From CAG-791 sp045113775 (GTDB lineage Bacteria; Bacillota; Clostridia; Lachnospirales; Lachnospiraceae): a DNA stretch of 32,564 bases. The translations under genes were made by a program, and so were the position numbers. The stretch is from assembly GCA_045113775.1 (NCBI GenBank), contig JBGUJH010000165.1, forward strand, positions 1 to 32,564. Direction: 5' to 3'. The notes under the pieces are model-generated. The model was not told the DNA's origin and searched no databases. It worked only from the letters and a program-made list of their open reading frames with translations. Within the stretch, counting starts at the first letter, position 1. Each line of letters opens with the position of its first letter. Positions 22,678-30,252 of this stretch are shown one piece after another.

Positions 22678-24060
22678 TCACCGTCTCAGCTGCTTCTCAA
22701 CCTGCTGCGCAGTTGCTTTGTCGCATTCTGCCGTGATCTTTGTTCCCTCCGCTGTGTATTCTGTCTGCAGGACAACGGACCGCTCCATCAGGAAGGAAAC
22801 AAGACTTCCCCGATCATAAGGAATGAGAAATGTCCGGATGGTCCGCTTTGCATGGAGGATTTCAAAAATCGTCTTGCACAGGCAGTCGATCGAACTGCTC
22901 TCTTTGGCGCAGAGATAGAGGTTAACATTGGTGATCCCGTCGACAGTCTGCTCCGTAGCGCCAACGACGGGATGCGCTGCCGGCGGGTCGCAGAGATCCG
23001 CTTTGTTGTAGACAGTGATCATGGGAATATGCCCTGCGCCGATCTCCATGATGATCCTTTTCGTGACTTCTATATGTTTCCTGCAATGCGGGTCGGAGCC
23101 GTCAACGACCTGTACGAGAAGGTCAGCCTGTGTCACCTCTTCGAGGGTCGATTTAAACGCCTCGACAAGAGAAGTGGGAAGCTTGTGAATAAAGCCGACC
23201 GTGTCGGACAGGAGGAATTCCTGTCCTCTGGCCACAGTGATGCGCCGAACGGTCGTATCCAGGGTGGCAAAGAGCATGTTCGCTTCAAAGACCTGCCTCT
23301 TATCCGGCTCGCCTTCCGGAGCCGGATCGGATGAGTACTGCGCAAGCATCGCGTTCATGATCGTAGACTTGCCCGCATTGGTATATCCCACAAGAGATAC
23401 CAGAGGAAGACCGGATCCCTGTCTCTTTTTGCGCTGCGTCGCGCGCTCACGGCTGACGCCCTTGAGCTCCTTGGTCAGCTCACTGAGGCGGTGGTCAATG
23501 GTGCGGCGGTCAATTTCCAGCTGGGTCTCACCTTCACCCTTGGCGGACATGGATCCCGAAGCGCCGCCCTGGCGGTTCTGGGTCTCCCACATACCGATCA
23601 GCCTGGGTTTGAGATAGCGGAGTTTGGCGAGCTCCACCTGAAGACGCGCCTCCCTTGTCCGGGCTCTGCGATCGAAGATCTCCAGGATCAGAGCCGTCCT
23701 GTCCATTACCGGAAGCTTCAGGATTTTTTGCAGATTTCGGATCTGGGAGGGGGACAATGTGTCATTGAAGATGATCCGCTCCGCGCCGAACATTTCCGCG
23801 CTGATCCGTATTTCATCCGCCTTCCCGCTGCCGACATACAATCCGGTATTGATATGGGAGAGGGGCTGTGTCACAGTATCCACAGGATTCATTTCACAGG
23901 CTTTCGCAAGTTCAGCGAGTTCTTTCAGAGAATGCTGGAATTCTTCTTCTGAAACCGGCTTCTCCACATCCGTCTCGCGCACTCCCACCAGGACCACGGG
24001 TTCTCTGCCGTCCCCTTCATACGTTTTCCATATATCGTTTGCTCCAAAAAAAGCTGCCAT
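22678..24060 (-). CDS. hflX: GTPase HflX, ribosome-associated
   Basis: 460 residues, starting at 24060 behind GGAGGAGG on the minus strand. The HflX N-terminal domain is seen in NTGLYVGSGKADEI and DTLSPSQIRNLQ, then DRTALILEIFDRRARTREARLQVELA and the glycine-rich GASGSMSAKGEGETQLE. The G domain follows with G1 GYTNAGKST at about 224, G3 DTVGFIHKLPTSLVEAF and G4 NKAD. HflX splits stalled or hibernating ribosomes under stress. Convergent with the nitrogen block and divergent from tetR, it appears to be a stand-alone gene. Confidence 0.96.
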   Translation of the reverse strand: MAAFFGANDIWKTYEGDGREPVVLVGVRETDVEKPVSEEEFQHSLKELAELAKACEMNPVDTVTQPLSHINTGLYVGSGKADEIRISAEMFGAERIIFNDTLSPSQIRNLQKILKLPVMDRTALILEIFDRRARTREARLQVELAKLRYLKPRLIGMWETQNRQGGASGSMSAKGEGETQLEIDRRTIDHRLSELTKELKGVSRERATQRKKRQGSGLPLVSLVGYTNAGKSTIMNAMLAQYSSDPAPEGEPDKRQVFEANMLFATLDTTVRRITVARGQEFLLSDTVGFIHKLPTSLVEAFKSTLEEVTQADLLVQVVDGSDPHCRKHIEVTKRIIMEIGAGHIPMITVYNKADLCDPPAAHPVVGATEQTVDGITNVNLYLCAKESSSIDCLCKTIFEILHAKRTIRTFLIPYDRGSLVSFLMERSVVLQTEYTAEGTKITAECDKATAQQVEKQLRR

Positions 24061-24159
24061 CGCAGTTAAGACCTCCTCCGCTGTTCTGTTCGGATACTAT
24101 ATGACAGATATTATAGCAGAATGACTATGTTGCAGGAGAGAATTTTCATTATCTGCGTA

Positions 24160-24209
24160 TTGACACTGCGTCAGCATAATGGTATTCTGAGGATGCTAAC
24201 ACGATGTCA
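24160..24209 (+). promoter_or_regulatory. Promoter of the tetR-flavodoxin operon overlapped by two operator half-sites
   Basis: TTGACA (24160-24165), 17-base spacer, TATTCT (24183-24188). The 17-base TGACACTGCGTCAGCAT (24161-24177), on top of -35, recurs as an inverted copy ATGCTAACACGATGTCA (24193-24209) downstream of -10 with 13 of 17 positions conserved. Each arm contains a TGAC...GTCA-like dyad typical of TetR operators, so autoregulation by the TetR protein encoded next is likely. Confidence 0.7.
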
Positions 24210-24281
24210 GAATAGAAGAATGAATGCAGCCATCTATATTTTGTCAAAATAGAGACTGCCGCACATCAGGAGAACAATGCC

Positions 24282-24902
24282 ATGCCCAAAGGATCACCGG
24301 AACTCACAAACGCCCGAAGGGAAGAGATCATAGCGGCCTGTGAAGTCCTATATCAGAAACTTGGATTCAAAGAAGTGACGATCAAAGAGATCGCGCAGTA
24401 CACCTCTATGTCACGGCCTTCCATCTATAACTATTTTGAAACGAAAGAAGAGATCTTCCTCGCTATTTTGCAAAGAGAATACCTTCTGTGGGTGAAGGCC
24501 CTTGATCAGGAGATCCAGGATCATGAAGCCATGACAATGGAAGAAGTTGCTGATTCTCTCGCACGGACACTGTGTGAAAGAACGCTGATCCTGAAGATCC
24601 TCAGCATGAATCACTATGATATGGAAGCAAACAGCAGGGAAGAGCGTCTTGTGCAGTTCAAGAAAGCTTACGGTGCAACATTTGATGCAGTGGACCGGCT
24701 GCTCCGGAAATTCTGCCCGGAGAAGTCCGAAGAGGATAGACAGTCGTTTATCTATTCGTTCTTTCCGTTTATCTATGGAATTTATCCTTATACACATGTT
24801 ACGGATAAGCAGAAAACTGCTATGGAACAGGCAGAGATTCCCTTCATATACCATTCTGCTTACGACATTACTTATCGTTGTGCGATCAAACTTTTGACAT
24901 GA
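24282..24902 (+). CDS. TetR/AcrR-family transcriptional regulator
   Basis: 206 residues. AGGAG precedes the ATG by about 7 bases. The N-terminal helix-turn-helix is clear: ARREEIIAACEVLYQKLGF, VTIKEIAQYTSMSRPSIYNYFETKEEIFLAIL. The C-terminal ligand domain is not recognisable beyond the family. Its stop codon is 15 bases before the flavodoxin start, so both are in one operon. It most likely represses itself and the redox genes downstream through the sites at 24161-24209; the inducing signal is unknown. Confidence 0.92.
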   Translation: MPKGSPELTNARREEIIAACEVLYQKLGFKEVTIKEIAQYTSMSRPSIYNYFETKEEIFLAILQREYLLWVKALDQEIQDHEAMTMEEVADSLARTLCERTLILKILSMNHYDMEANSREERLVQFKKAYGATFDAVDRLLRKFCPEKSEEDRQSFIYSFFPFIYGIYPYTHVTDKQKTAMEQAEIPFIYHSAYDITYRCAIKLLT

Positions 24903-24917
24903 ATGGAGAAAAATAAA

Positions 24918-25397
24918 ATGGCGAAGAAAGTTTTAGTGGCAGTATATTCCGCAAGCGGAGTAACAAGGCGCGTCGGACAGGAGATCGCAAGGATCAGCGG
25001 GGGAGATTTCTTCGAGATCGTTCCCAAAGAGATCTATACATCAGAAGACCTCAACTGGATGAACAAGAAGAGCCGCAGCAGCGTTGAGATGAACGATCCG
25101 TCTGCGAGACCGGAGATTGCAAGTACGGTTGCAGATATGGATTCCTATGATACGGTGATCATCGGTTTCTCGATCTGGTGGGGCATCGCTCCCCGCATTA
25201 TCGAGACATTCCTCGAGAGCTATGACTTCTCCGGCAAAACGATCATTCCGTTCTGCACTTCCGGCGGCAGCGGAGTAGGCCGCAGCGATTCGGAGCTGCA
25301 CAAGAATGTAAGCGGTGATGTGAAATGGGAAAAGGGCGTACAGATCAACCGCCCGAACGAAGGCGCGATCAAGAAGTGGCTTGACAAAGTACTGTAA
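24918..25397 (+). CDS. Cytoplasmic flavodoxin
   Basis: 159 residues from MAKKVLVAVYSASG. An ATG at 24903 is in frame, but the GGAG lies between the two ATGs and supports the second. The FMN phosphate loop is VYSASGVTRRVGQEIA. The second flavin loop region reads IGFSIWWGIAPRIIETFLESYDFSGKTIIPFCTSGGSGVGRS, typical of the flavodoxin_4 family. It carries single electrons via FMN. The next gene encodes a closely related domain on an exported lipoprotein, so the pair may exchange electrons across the membrane, which is an inference. Confidence 0.92.
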   Translation: MAKKVLVAVYSASGVTRRVGQEIARISGGDFFEIVPKEIYTSEDLNWMNKKSRSSVEMNDPSARPEIASTVADMDSYDTVIIGFSIWWGIAPRIIETFLESYDFSGKTIIPFCTSGGSGVGRSDSELHKNVSGDVKWEKGVQINRPNEGAIKKWLDKVL

Positions 25398-25412
25398 GGA
25401 GAGAGAAGAAAA

Positions 25413-26183
25413 ATGATGAGAAGAATGATAGCAGCATTTGCAGCGACAGTTTTGCTGGCGGTCGGGATCACCGCATGCGGAAGCAGTGCCGATGCAGCAA
25501 CAGCACAGGACGGCACAGCAGCTGAGACAACTCAGACGCAGGAAGCAGTCAGTGATAATAACGGATCCGAGGCAGCAGAAGCTCCTGAGGCTGAGGCGAA
25601 AGAAGCTGAGGCAGTCACAGAAGAAACACCGGCTGCCACTGAAAAAGCACAGGGGCCTGCGGAAGCTACAGGATCAGAAGAGCCGAAAACAGATAATGCC
25701 TCTGAGGGCAAGAGCGTGCTGGTAGTTTATTTCTCCGCAACCGGAACCACCAAGGACGTCGCCGAGAAGATCGCGGCCATCACAGACGCTGATCTTTATG
25801 AGATCAAAGCGGCGCAGGAGTATACGGAAGCTGACCTTGACTGGCATGACGACAACAGCCGCACGACGAAGGAGCAGGATGACAAGAGCGTCCGCCCTGA
25901 GATCGGAAGTGACCCTGTAACTCTTGACGGATACACAACGATCTATATCGGCTATCCGATCTGGTGGGGAGAAGAGCCCCGCATCATGGATACCTTTGTG
26001 GAGAGCTACAGTTTTGACGGCATCACTATGATTCCCTTCTGCACTTCGGGCAGCAGCGGTATCGGAAGGAGCGGCACAAACCTGGCAGAGAACGCGGGAA
26101 GCGGAAACTGGCTCGACGGACAGAGATTTGGCGCCGGCGCGTCGGAATCGGAAATTCAGTCCTGGATTGACGGATTGCAGTAA
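25413..26183 (+). CDS. Exported lipoprotein with flavodoxin domain
   Basis: 256 residues. The N-terminus MMRRMIAAFAATVLLAVGITACGSS is a lipoprotein signal with lipobox ITAC, so Cys22 should be lipidated. A linker of about 75 residues rich in Ala, Glu and Thr (residues 26-100) precedes a flavodoxin domain. That domain has VLVVYFSATGTTKDVAEKIA, IGYPIWWGEEPRIMDTFVES and MIPFCTSGSSGIGRSG, clearly paralogous to the preceding cytoplasmic flavodoxin. AAGGAG lies 11 bases before the ATG. The domain would stand outside the membrane on a flexible tether. How FMN reaches it is open; export of a folded holoprotein by the Sec route is unlikely. Confidence 0.92.
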   Translation: MMRRMIAAFAATVLLAVGITACGSSADAATAQDGTAAETTQTQEAVSDNNGSEAAEAPEAEAKEAEAVTEETPAATEKAQGPAEATGSEEPKTDNASEGKSVLVVYFSATGTTKDVAEKIAAITDADLYEIKAAQEYTEADLDWHDDNSRTTKEQDDKSVRPEIGSDPVTLDGYTTIYIGYPIWWGEEPRIMDTFVESYSFDGITMIPFCTSGSSGIGRSGTNLAENAGSGNWLDGQRFGAGASESEIQSWIDGLQ

Positions 26184-26317
26184 TTCAAGGCTCGCCGTGC
26201 GAGCCGTCGCGCCGCATGCGGGTTGCCTGCAGGGCAACATTTACAATTCCGCATGCGTGCGCATCATTAATCTCAGAGGGCATGCCCCTGAGATTAGGAA
26301 ACCGGAGGACGGGCTTT
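26184..26317 (+). other. Hairpin-rich spacer before the DUF4405 gene
   Basis: Three short inverted repeats follow each other: GGCTCG/CGAGCC, GTTGCC/GGGCAAC (flanked by two CCGCATGCG boxes), and AATCTCAGAGGGCAT with ATGCCCCTGAGATT (26269-26295). None has a T run. They may tune expression within the operon; no known riboswitch was recognised. Confidence 0.5.
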
Positions 26318-27001
26318 ATGCAGAAAAAACAGAATTTAATGATGCACAGAAAAATAATTGACGTCTGCATGACCGTCCTGCTTCTGTTCCTGATGGCGTA
26401 TCAGGTCACAGGAGAAGTGCTGCACGAGTGGATCGGCATGGGAATGACGCTGCTCGTCATCATCCATCAGATTTTAAACAGAAGGTGGTATGCCGCGATC
26501 TTCAAGGGACGGTATAACCCGTATCGGACCCTGACGACTGCAGTGAACGTACTCCTGGTCATTTCATTTCTGCTGACAGCCCTGTGCGGGATGTCCATGA
26601 GCGGACATGCAGTGCCTTTCTTATACGGCATATTGAAGATATCTTTTTCCAGAAAGATGCACCTTTCCATGTCGCACTGGTCCTTCGTTCTGATGGGACT
26701 GCACCTTGGTCTGCACATTCCCGCGATCACGGCGAAATGGAAACTGAATGAAAAGAAGAAGACGGTGTTCAATGGAGTCTTCTGCGTGATCGCCGGAATC
26801 GGATTATATTTGTTCATTGGGAGCGGAATGACGGATTATCTGTTCTTCCGGGTGCCGTTTGCTTTTCTCGACTACGAGAAGCCGGTAGTTTTGGTCCTCT
26901 TTGAGAACATCCTGATGCTTCTGTTCTGGGCATTTGCCGGCACACAGGGAGCTGTGCTCTGCAGAAACGCGAACGGGAAAGATTCTTCGGAAGGGAGGTA
27001 G
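26318..27001 (+). CDS. DUF4405-type membrane protein, possibly cytochrome b-like
   Basis: 227 residues from MQKKQNLMMHRKIIDVCM; CGGAGG lies 9 bases upstream. It has about five or six hydrophobic segments. Histidines lie within or next to helices: LHEWIGMGMTLLVIIHQ, MSMSGHAV, and MHLSMSHWSFVLMGLHLGLHI. This pattern is that of the DUF4405 family, which resembles di-haem b-type membrane subunits, so haem binding is plausible but unproven. It is between an exported flavodoxin lipoprotein and an FMN reductase and ends three bases before the next gene, which points to a membrane electron-transfer role. Confidence 0.8.
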   Translation: MQKKQNLMMHRKIIDVCMTVLLLFLMAYQVTGEVLHEWIGMGMTLLVIIHQILNRRWYAAIFKGRYNPYRTLTTAVNVLLVISFLLTALCGMSMSGHAVPFLYGILKISFSRKMHLSMSHWSFVLMGLHLGLHIPAITAKWKLNEKKKTVFNGVFCVIAGIGLYLFIGSGMTDYLFFRVPFAFLDYEKPVVLVLFENILMLLFWAFAGTQGAVLCRNANGKDSSEGR

Positions 27002-27004
27002 TTC

Positions 27005-27538
27005 ATGAAAATAACGATTTTACTGGGAAGCCCCAACCGAAAAGGTTCGACGAGCATTCTTGCAGAAGCTTTTCAAAGAGGCGCAGAGGAAGCGGGGCAT
27101 AAATGTGAAGTGATCGATGTCTGTCACTCTGACATTCATCCTTGCACGGGCTGTGTTCACTGCGGTTATGAGGGACCTTGCGTACAGAAAGATGACATGG
27201 AGATGATCCGCAGGAAACTGCTGCAGACCGATATGGTTGTCTTTGCCACGCCGCTCTATTATTACGGGATGAGCGCACAGATGAAAACAGTTGTCGACCG
27301 CTTCTGCGCGTTTAACAGCAGTCTGAACAGCAGGCATCTCAAATCAGCGCTGTTGACAGTCGCATGGAATGCCGATGACTGGACCTTCGAAGCGCTCTCG
27401 GCGCATTATAAGACCCTTGTGCGCTACATCAACTTCGAAGATAAGGGGATGGTTCTCGGTTATGGATGCGGAACACCTTCCATGACTAAGAGGAGCCGAT
27501 ATCCGGATGAGGCTTACAGGCTGGGGAAAAGACTGTAG
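27005..27538 (+). CDS. NADPH-dependent FMN reductase / flavodoxin-like oxidoreductase
   Basis: 177 residues, start 3 bases after the preceding stop codon with GGGAGG ahead. The flavin-binding start is MKITILLGSPNRKGSTSILAEAF. CTGCVHCGYEGPCVQKDDM is the cysteine-containing segment common in this family and in iron-sulphur flavoproteins. ATPLYYYGMSAQMKTVVDRF is the second flavin loop. It probably uses NAD(P)H to reduce flavin or a flavoprotein and may supply electrons to the cassette. A terminator follows. Confidence 0.9.
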   Translation: MKITILLGSPNRKGSTSILAEAFQRGAEEAGHKCEVIDVCHSDIHPCTGCVHCGYEGPCVQKDDMEMIRRKLLQTDMVVFATPLYYYGMSAQMKTVVDRFCAFNSSLNSRHLKSALLTVAWNADDWTFEALSAHYKTLVRYINFEDKGMVLGYGCGTPSMTKRSRYPDEAYRLGKRL

Positions 27539-27572
27539 GAAATCCTTTTCAGAGCTTATATTGCAAACAGAT

Positions 27573-27609
27573 GACCCGACAGGATTAATTCTGCCGGGTC
27601 TCTTTTTTT
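27573..27609 (+). terminator. Terminator of the flavodoxin operon
   Basis: GACCCG and CAG pair with CTG and CGGGTC, followed by TCTTTTTTT. Confidence 0.85.
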
Positions 27610-27671
27610 GTGCGATAAGCCGGTAAGCGCAGCTCGTGCTTGCACGAAGATGCATTTACCGGCCAACGGTC

Positions 27672-27700
27672 AATCGAGTAGGAGGCCCTCCTACTCGATT
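27672..27700. repeat. Perfect 12-bp inverted repeat
   Basis: AATCGAGTAGGA, loop GGCCC, TCCTACTCGATT. There is no T run on either side; it sits 10 bases after the larger imperfect hairpin 27619-27662. Function unknown. Confidence 0.75.
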
Positions 27701-28196
27701 CTGGACAAAAGATGATCCAGATAGACAGATTTAACTCCCTGTTTGATGATGATATGTTGACAATAGTCGTTTGCGGGTATAACATCACCCTACTATCTGC
27801 AGGGAAGCGTGTCAATGCTCGGATTCGAGTCATTATCGTCAGCTGTTGAGTTATCCGGGCACTGAATTCTACGGCTTGATGCACAAAGAATGACTCGTTG
27901 GATTATAACTGCACTTTTTTCTTCTGTGGCCTCCATAAAGATTTGCGATTACCTGTAAAATATGTTGAAATCAATGCATATTTTTGGCGGAGTTGGATCA
28001 AATCAAAGTATTTCATAGCATGTGCCTCCACCACGAAGTTTGCGATGCAGGGCAAATGGAGGCCGCCACTATAAAAAGAGAGGTTTTGATCCAACTTTGT
28101 TGGAAATCCGTGAAAAATAAGGCCTTTTCACTGAGTTTAAAATTTTCCATGGGGGCAGACTGGACGCAAGCAGGCCGCACAGTCCAACCGGCCATC

Positions 28197-28242
28197 CACA
28201 TGCCATTTTCCCGGTAATTCACATGTCATTTCCCGGCATATT
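28197..28242. repeat. Two tandem 23-base direct repeats
   Basis: Units begin CACATGCCATTTTCCCGG and CACATGTCATTTCCCGG, with a third start CACACGG after them. Tandem boxes of this kind are found at the ends of some insertion sequences such as the IS21 group, but no partner end or transposase is seen. Confidence 0.6.
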
Positions 28243-28335
28243 CACACGGAAGGACACAGGCCGCAGGCCATCTCCGGCATAAATCAGATAATGCCGGGAT
28301 ACTAAAGTAACAATTACAAAACAAATAGGAGATAA

Positions 28336-30126
28336 ATGAAGAATAAAGATTCAGAAAACAATCCAAAAACAAGTATTCTTCGCTGGATCGCAGCTGTCGC
28401 CATCGCCTTGCTGGTCTCATACCTGAAGGCAAATGGATATCTTCCTGAGAACTCGCAGGAAGCTTCTCAGGAAGAGCAGACAGTAGCGGAGAACACCCAG
28501 GAAACCTCTCAGGAAGAGCAGACAGTAGCGGAGAACACCCAGGAGGCACCTCAAGAGGACCAAACAACATTAGAAACCGAACAAGAACAGAGCAGTGTAC
28601 TTAGCAGAGAGAGCTTCTGCCGAACGACCTATGAGGTATTCGTACACTCTTTCTGTGACAGTGACGGAGACGGGATCGGCGATCTGCCGGGGCTTCTCTC
28701 CAAGCTGGACTATATTAATGACGGCGATCCTAATGGGGGCAAAGATTTAGGGATGACAGGACTATGGCTGATGCCGGTCTTCCCCTCGAATACATATCAC
28801 AAATATGACGTGACGGATTTTGTCGGGATCGATCCATCGTACGGGACGCTGGAGGACATGGATGCGCTCATCGCAGCCTGCCACGAAAGAGGGATGACAG
28901 TGATCCTGGATTTGGCGGTGAACCACACTTCGACGGCGCACCCTTGGTTCCAGGAGGCGGCAAGGTATCTGAGGTCGCTTCCGTCCGGCCGGGAAGCGGT
29001 GAAGGAAGAGTGCCCGTATGTGTGGTATTACCAGTTTGCCAGAGAGCAGTATGACGGCTACGTCCCTCTGCCGGATTCCGAGTGGTATTACGAGGCGAGA
29101 TTCTGGTCGGAGATGCCGGATCTGAACCTGACCACTCCGGAGGTTCGTCAGGAACTGAAGGATGTAATCCATTTCTGGCTTGACCGGGGAGTGGACGGAT
29201 TCCGTCTTGATGCGGTGACTTCCTATTTCACAGACAACCTCGAAGCGGGAATCGAGTTTACGCGGTGGCTGACACAGACGGCAAAAGAGAGAAATCCGTC
29301 TGCTTATATTGTCGGAGAAGCGTGGGCGGACCAGTATACATACGCGCAGTACTACAAGAGTGGGATCGACTCCCTGTTTGATTTCGCTTTTGCGGGCCGC
29401 GACGGACTGATCTCGCGAATCGTGAACAGGAGGGAAGGGCTTCGCTCTTTTGCCGAAAGCATGGTGCAGGAGGAGAAACTGTATGCGTCCATGAATCCGT
29501 CCTATGTCAATGCGCCGTTCTACACAAATCACGACATGGACAGAGGCGCCGAATACTACATGGAGAACGATGGGGCCAAAGTAAAGACCGCGGAGGCTCT
29601 TAACCTTCTGATGACGGGAAACGCCTTTGTTTACTACGGGGAAGAACTCGGAATGAAAGGGGCCGGCATAGACGAGAACAAGCGGGCTCCCATGTACTGG
29701 AGCGATGATCCGAATGCGCCCGGCATGTGCAAAGGACCCTCCGGCATGGATGAGATCCGTATGGAGTACGGCTCATTGGAGAAGCAGATTGACGACCCGA
29801 ACTCAATTTACAGCTATATTCGTGAAGCGGTGAGAATCCGGGAGAGCCTGCCCGTGATCGCAAGGGGCAGGACTGTGCGGATTCCGGAATTGGAGGAGGA
29901 CCGTTTTTGCGGTTTTCTCAGGAGTGATTCTGCAAACCGAGGGGCGGAAGATGTCCTGGTCCTGATTAATACCGGCGATACGGCAGTGACCCGCCATATG
30001 CCTGATTCAGTGGCGGAGTACAGGAATCTGTGTGCCGGCCTGTATACCGGCGATCGGAATACTCAGTTGAATGACAGGGAGATCACGATTCCGGCGGGCG
30101 GGATCCTTTTCCTGCAGAAACCGTAA
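28336..30126 (+). CDS. Membrane-anchored GH13 alpha-amylase-family enzyme
   Basis: 596 residues; TAGGAG lies 6 bases before the ATG. One hydrophobic segment near the N-terminus (ILRWIAAVAIALLVSYL, about 15-31) acts as signal anchor. A Gln/Glu/Thr-rich stalk with tandem repeats (about 40-92) carries the catalytic domain outside. GH13 motifs are present: DSDGDGIGDLPGLL (calcium loop), LDLAVNHTSTAHPWF, and GVDGFRLDAVTS with nucleophile D292. IVGEAWAD supplies acid/base E328 and TNHDMDRG supplies D400. The motif set fits endo- or exo-acting enzymes on starch or maltodextrins; substrate choice cannot be read off. It differs from the cytoplasmic GH13 at 1100-2680 in location, so the two could act in sequence. 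Confidence 0.92.
   Translation: MKNKDSENNPKTSILRWIAAVAIALLVSYLKANGYLPENSQEASQEEQTVAENTQETSQEEQTVAENTQEAPQEDQTTLETEQEQSSVLSRESFCRTTYEVFVHSFCDSDGDGIGDLPGLLSKLDYINDGDPNGGKDLGMTGLWLMPVFPSNTYHKYDVTDFVGIDPSYGTLEDMDALIAACHERGMTVILDLAVNHTSTAHPWFQEAARYLRSLPSGREAVKEECPYVWYYQFAREQYDGYVPLPDSEWYYEARFWSEMPDLNLTTPEVRQELKDVIHFWLDRGVDGFRLDAVTSYFTDNLEAGIEFTRWLTQTAKERNPSAYIVGEAWADQYTYAQYYKSGIDSLFDFAFAGRDGLISRIVNRREGLRSFAESMVQEEKLYASMNPSYVNAPFYTNHDMDRGAEYYMENDGAKVKTAEALNLLMTGNAFVYYGEELGMKGAGIDENKRAPMYWSDDPNAPGMCKGPSGMDEIRMEYGSLEKQIDDPNSIYSYIREAVRIRESLPVIARGRTVRIPELEEDRFCGFLRSDSANRGAEDVLVLINTGDTAVTRHMPDSVAEYRNLCAGLYTGDRNTQLNDREITIPAGGILFLQKP
28456..28560 (+). repeat. 42-base tandem repeat coding the stalk of the GH13 enzyme
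   Basis: Units at 28456-28497 and 28498-28539 differ only near their start; a third, decayed unit follows. Each codes QEASQEEQTVAENT or a close variant. The near identity at DNA level suggests recent duplication and possible length variation between strains. Confidence 0.9.
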
Positions 30127-30158
30127 ATACGGCAGAGAGACTTCGCGTTGTGAAAATA

Positions 30159-30187
30159 TTGACAATAATCAGCCGGAGCGTTAATAT
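30159..30187 (+). promoter_or_regulatory. Promoter of the alcohol dehydrogenase gene
   Basis: TTGACA (30159-30164), 17-base spacer, TAATAT (30182-30187). The leader to the start codon is about 60 bases. Confidence 0.75.
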
Positions 30188-30252
30188 TTTGACGTACATA
30201 GATAGCGGCACTTAACGTGCCATGACATCAAGGAAGCAACAAGGAGAAGAAC

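Larger units (their letters stand above)
27610..28335. other. Gene-poor region with structured repeats, possible insertion-element remnant
   Basis: No convincing gene is seen in about 725 bases; the short open frames have no recognisable domains or ribosome sites. Composition is more AT-rich than the neighbours. It holds a long imperfect hairpin (27619-27662, outer CCGGTAA/TTTACCGG), a perfect 12-bp hairpin (27672-27700), and two tandem 23-base repeats at 28197-28242. TTGGATCAAA (27993-28002) and its inverse TTTTGATCCAA (28084-28094) bracket about 80 bases. This looks like decayed mobile DNA, but no transposase is identifiable. Confidence 0.5.

Noticed and set aside
27585..27884. 99-residue minus-strand open frame in the gene-poor region.
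   Set aside because: It runs through a terminator and two hairpins and has no recognisable domain or ribosome site.
28013..28222. Open frames of 63-77 residues on both strands around the 23-base repeats, possibly a transposase remnant.
   Set aside because: No transposase motif could be recognised, so only a repeat region is reported.
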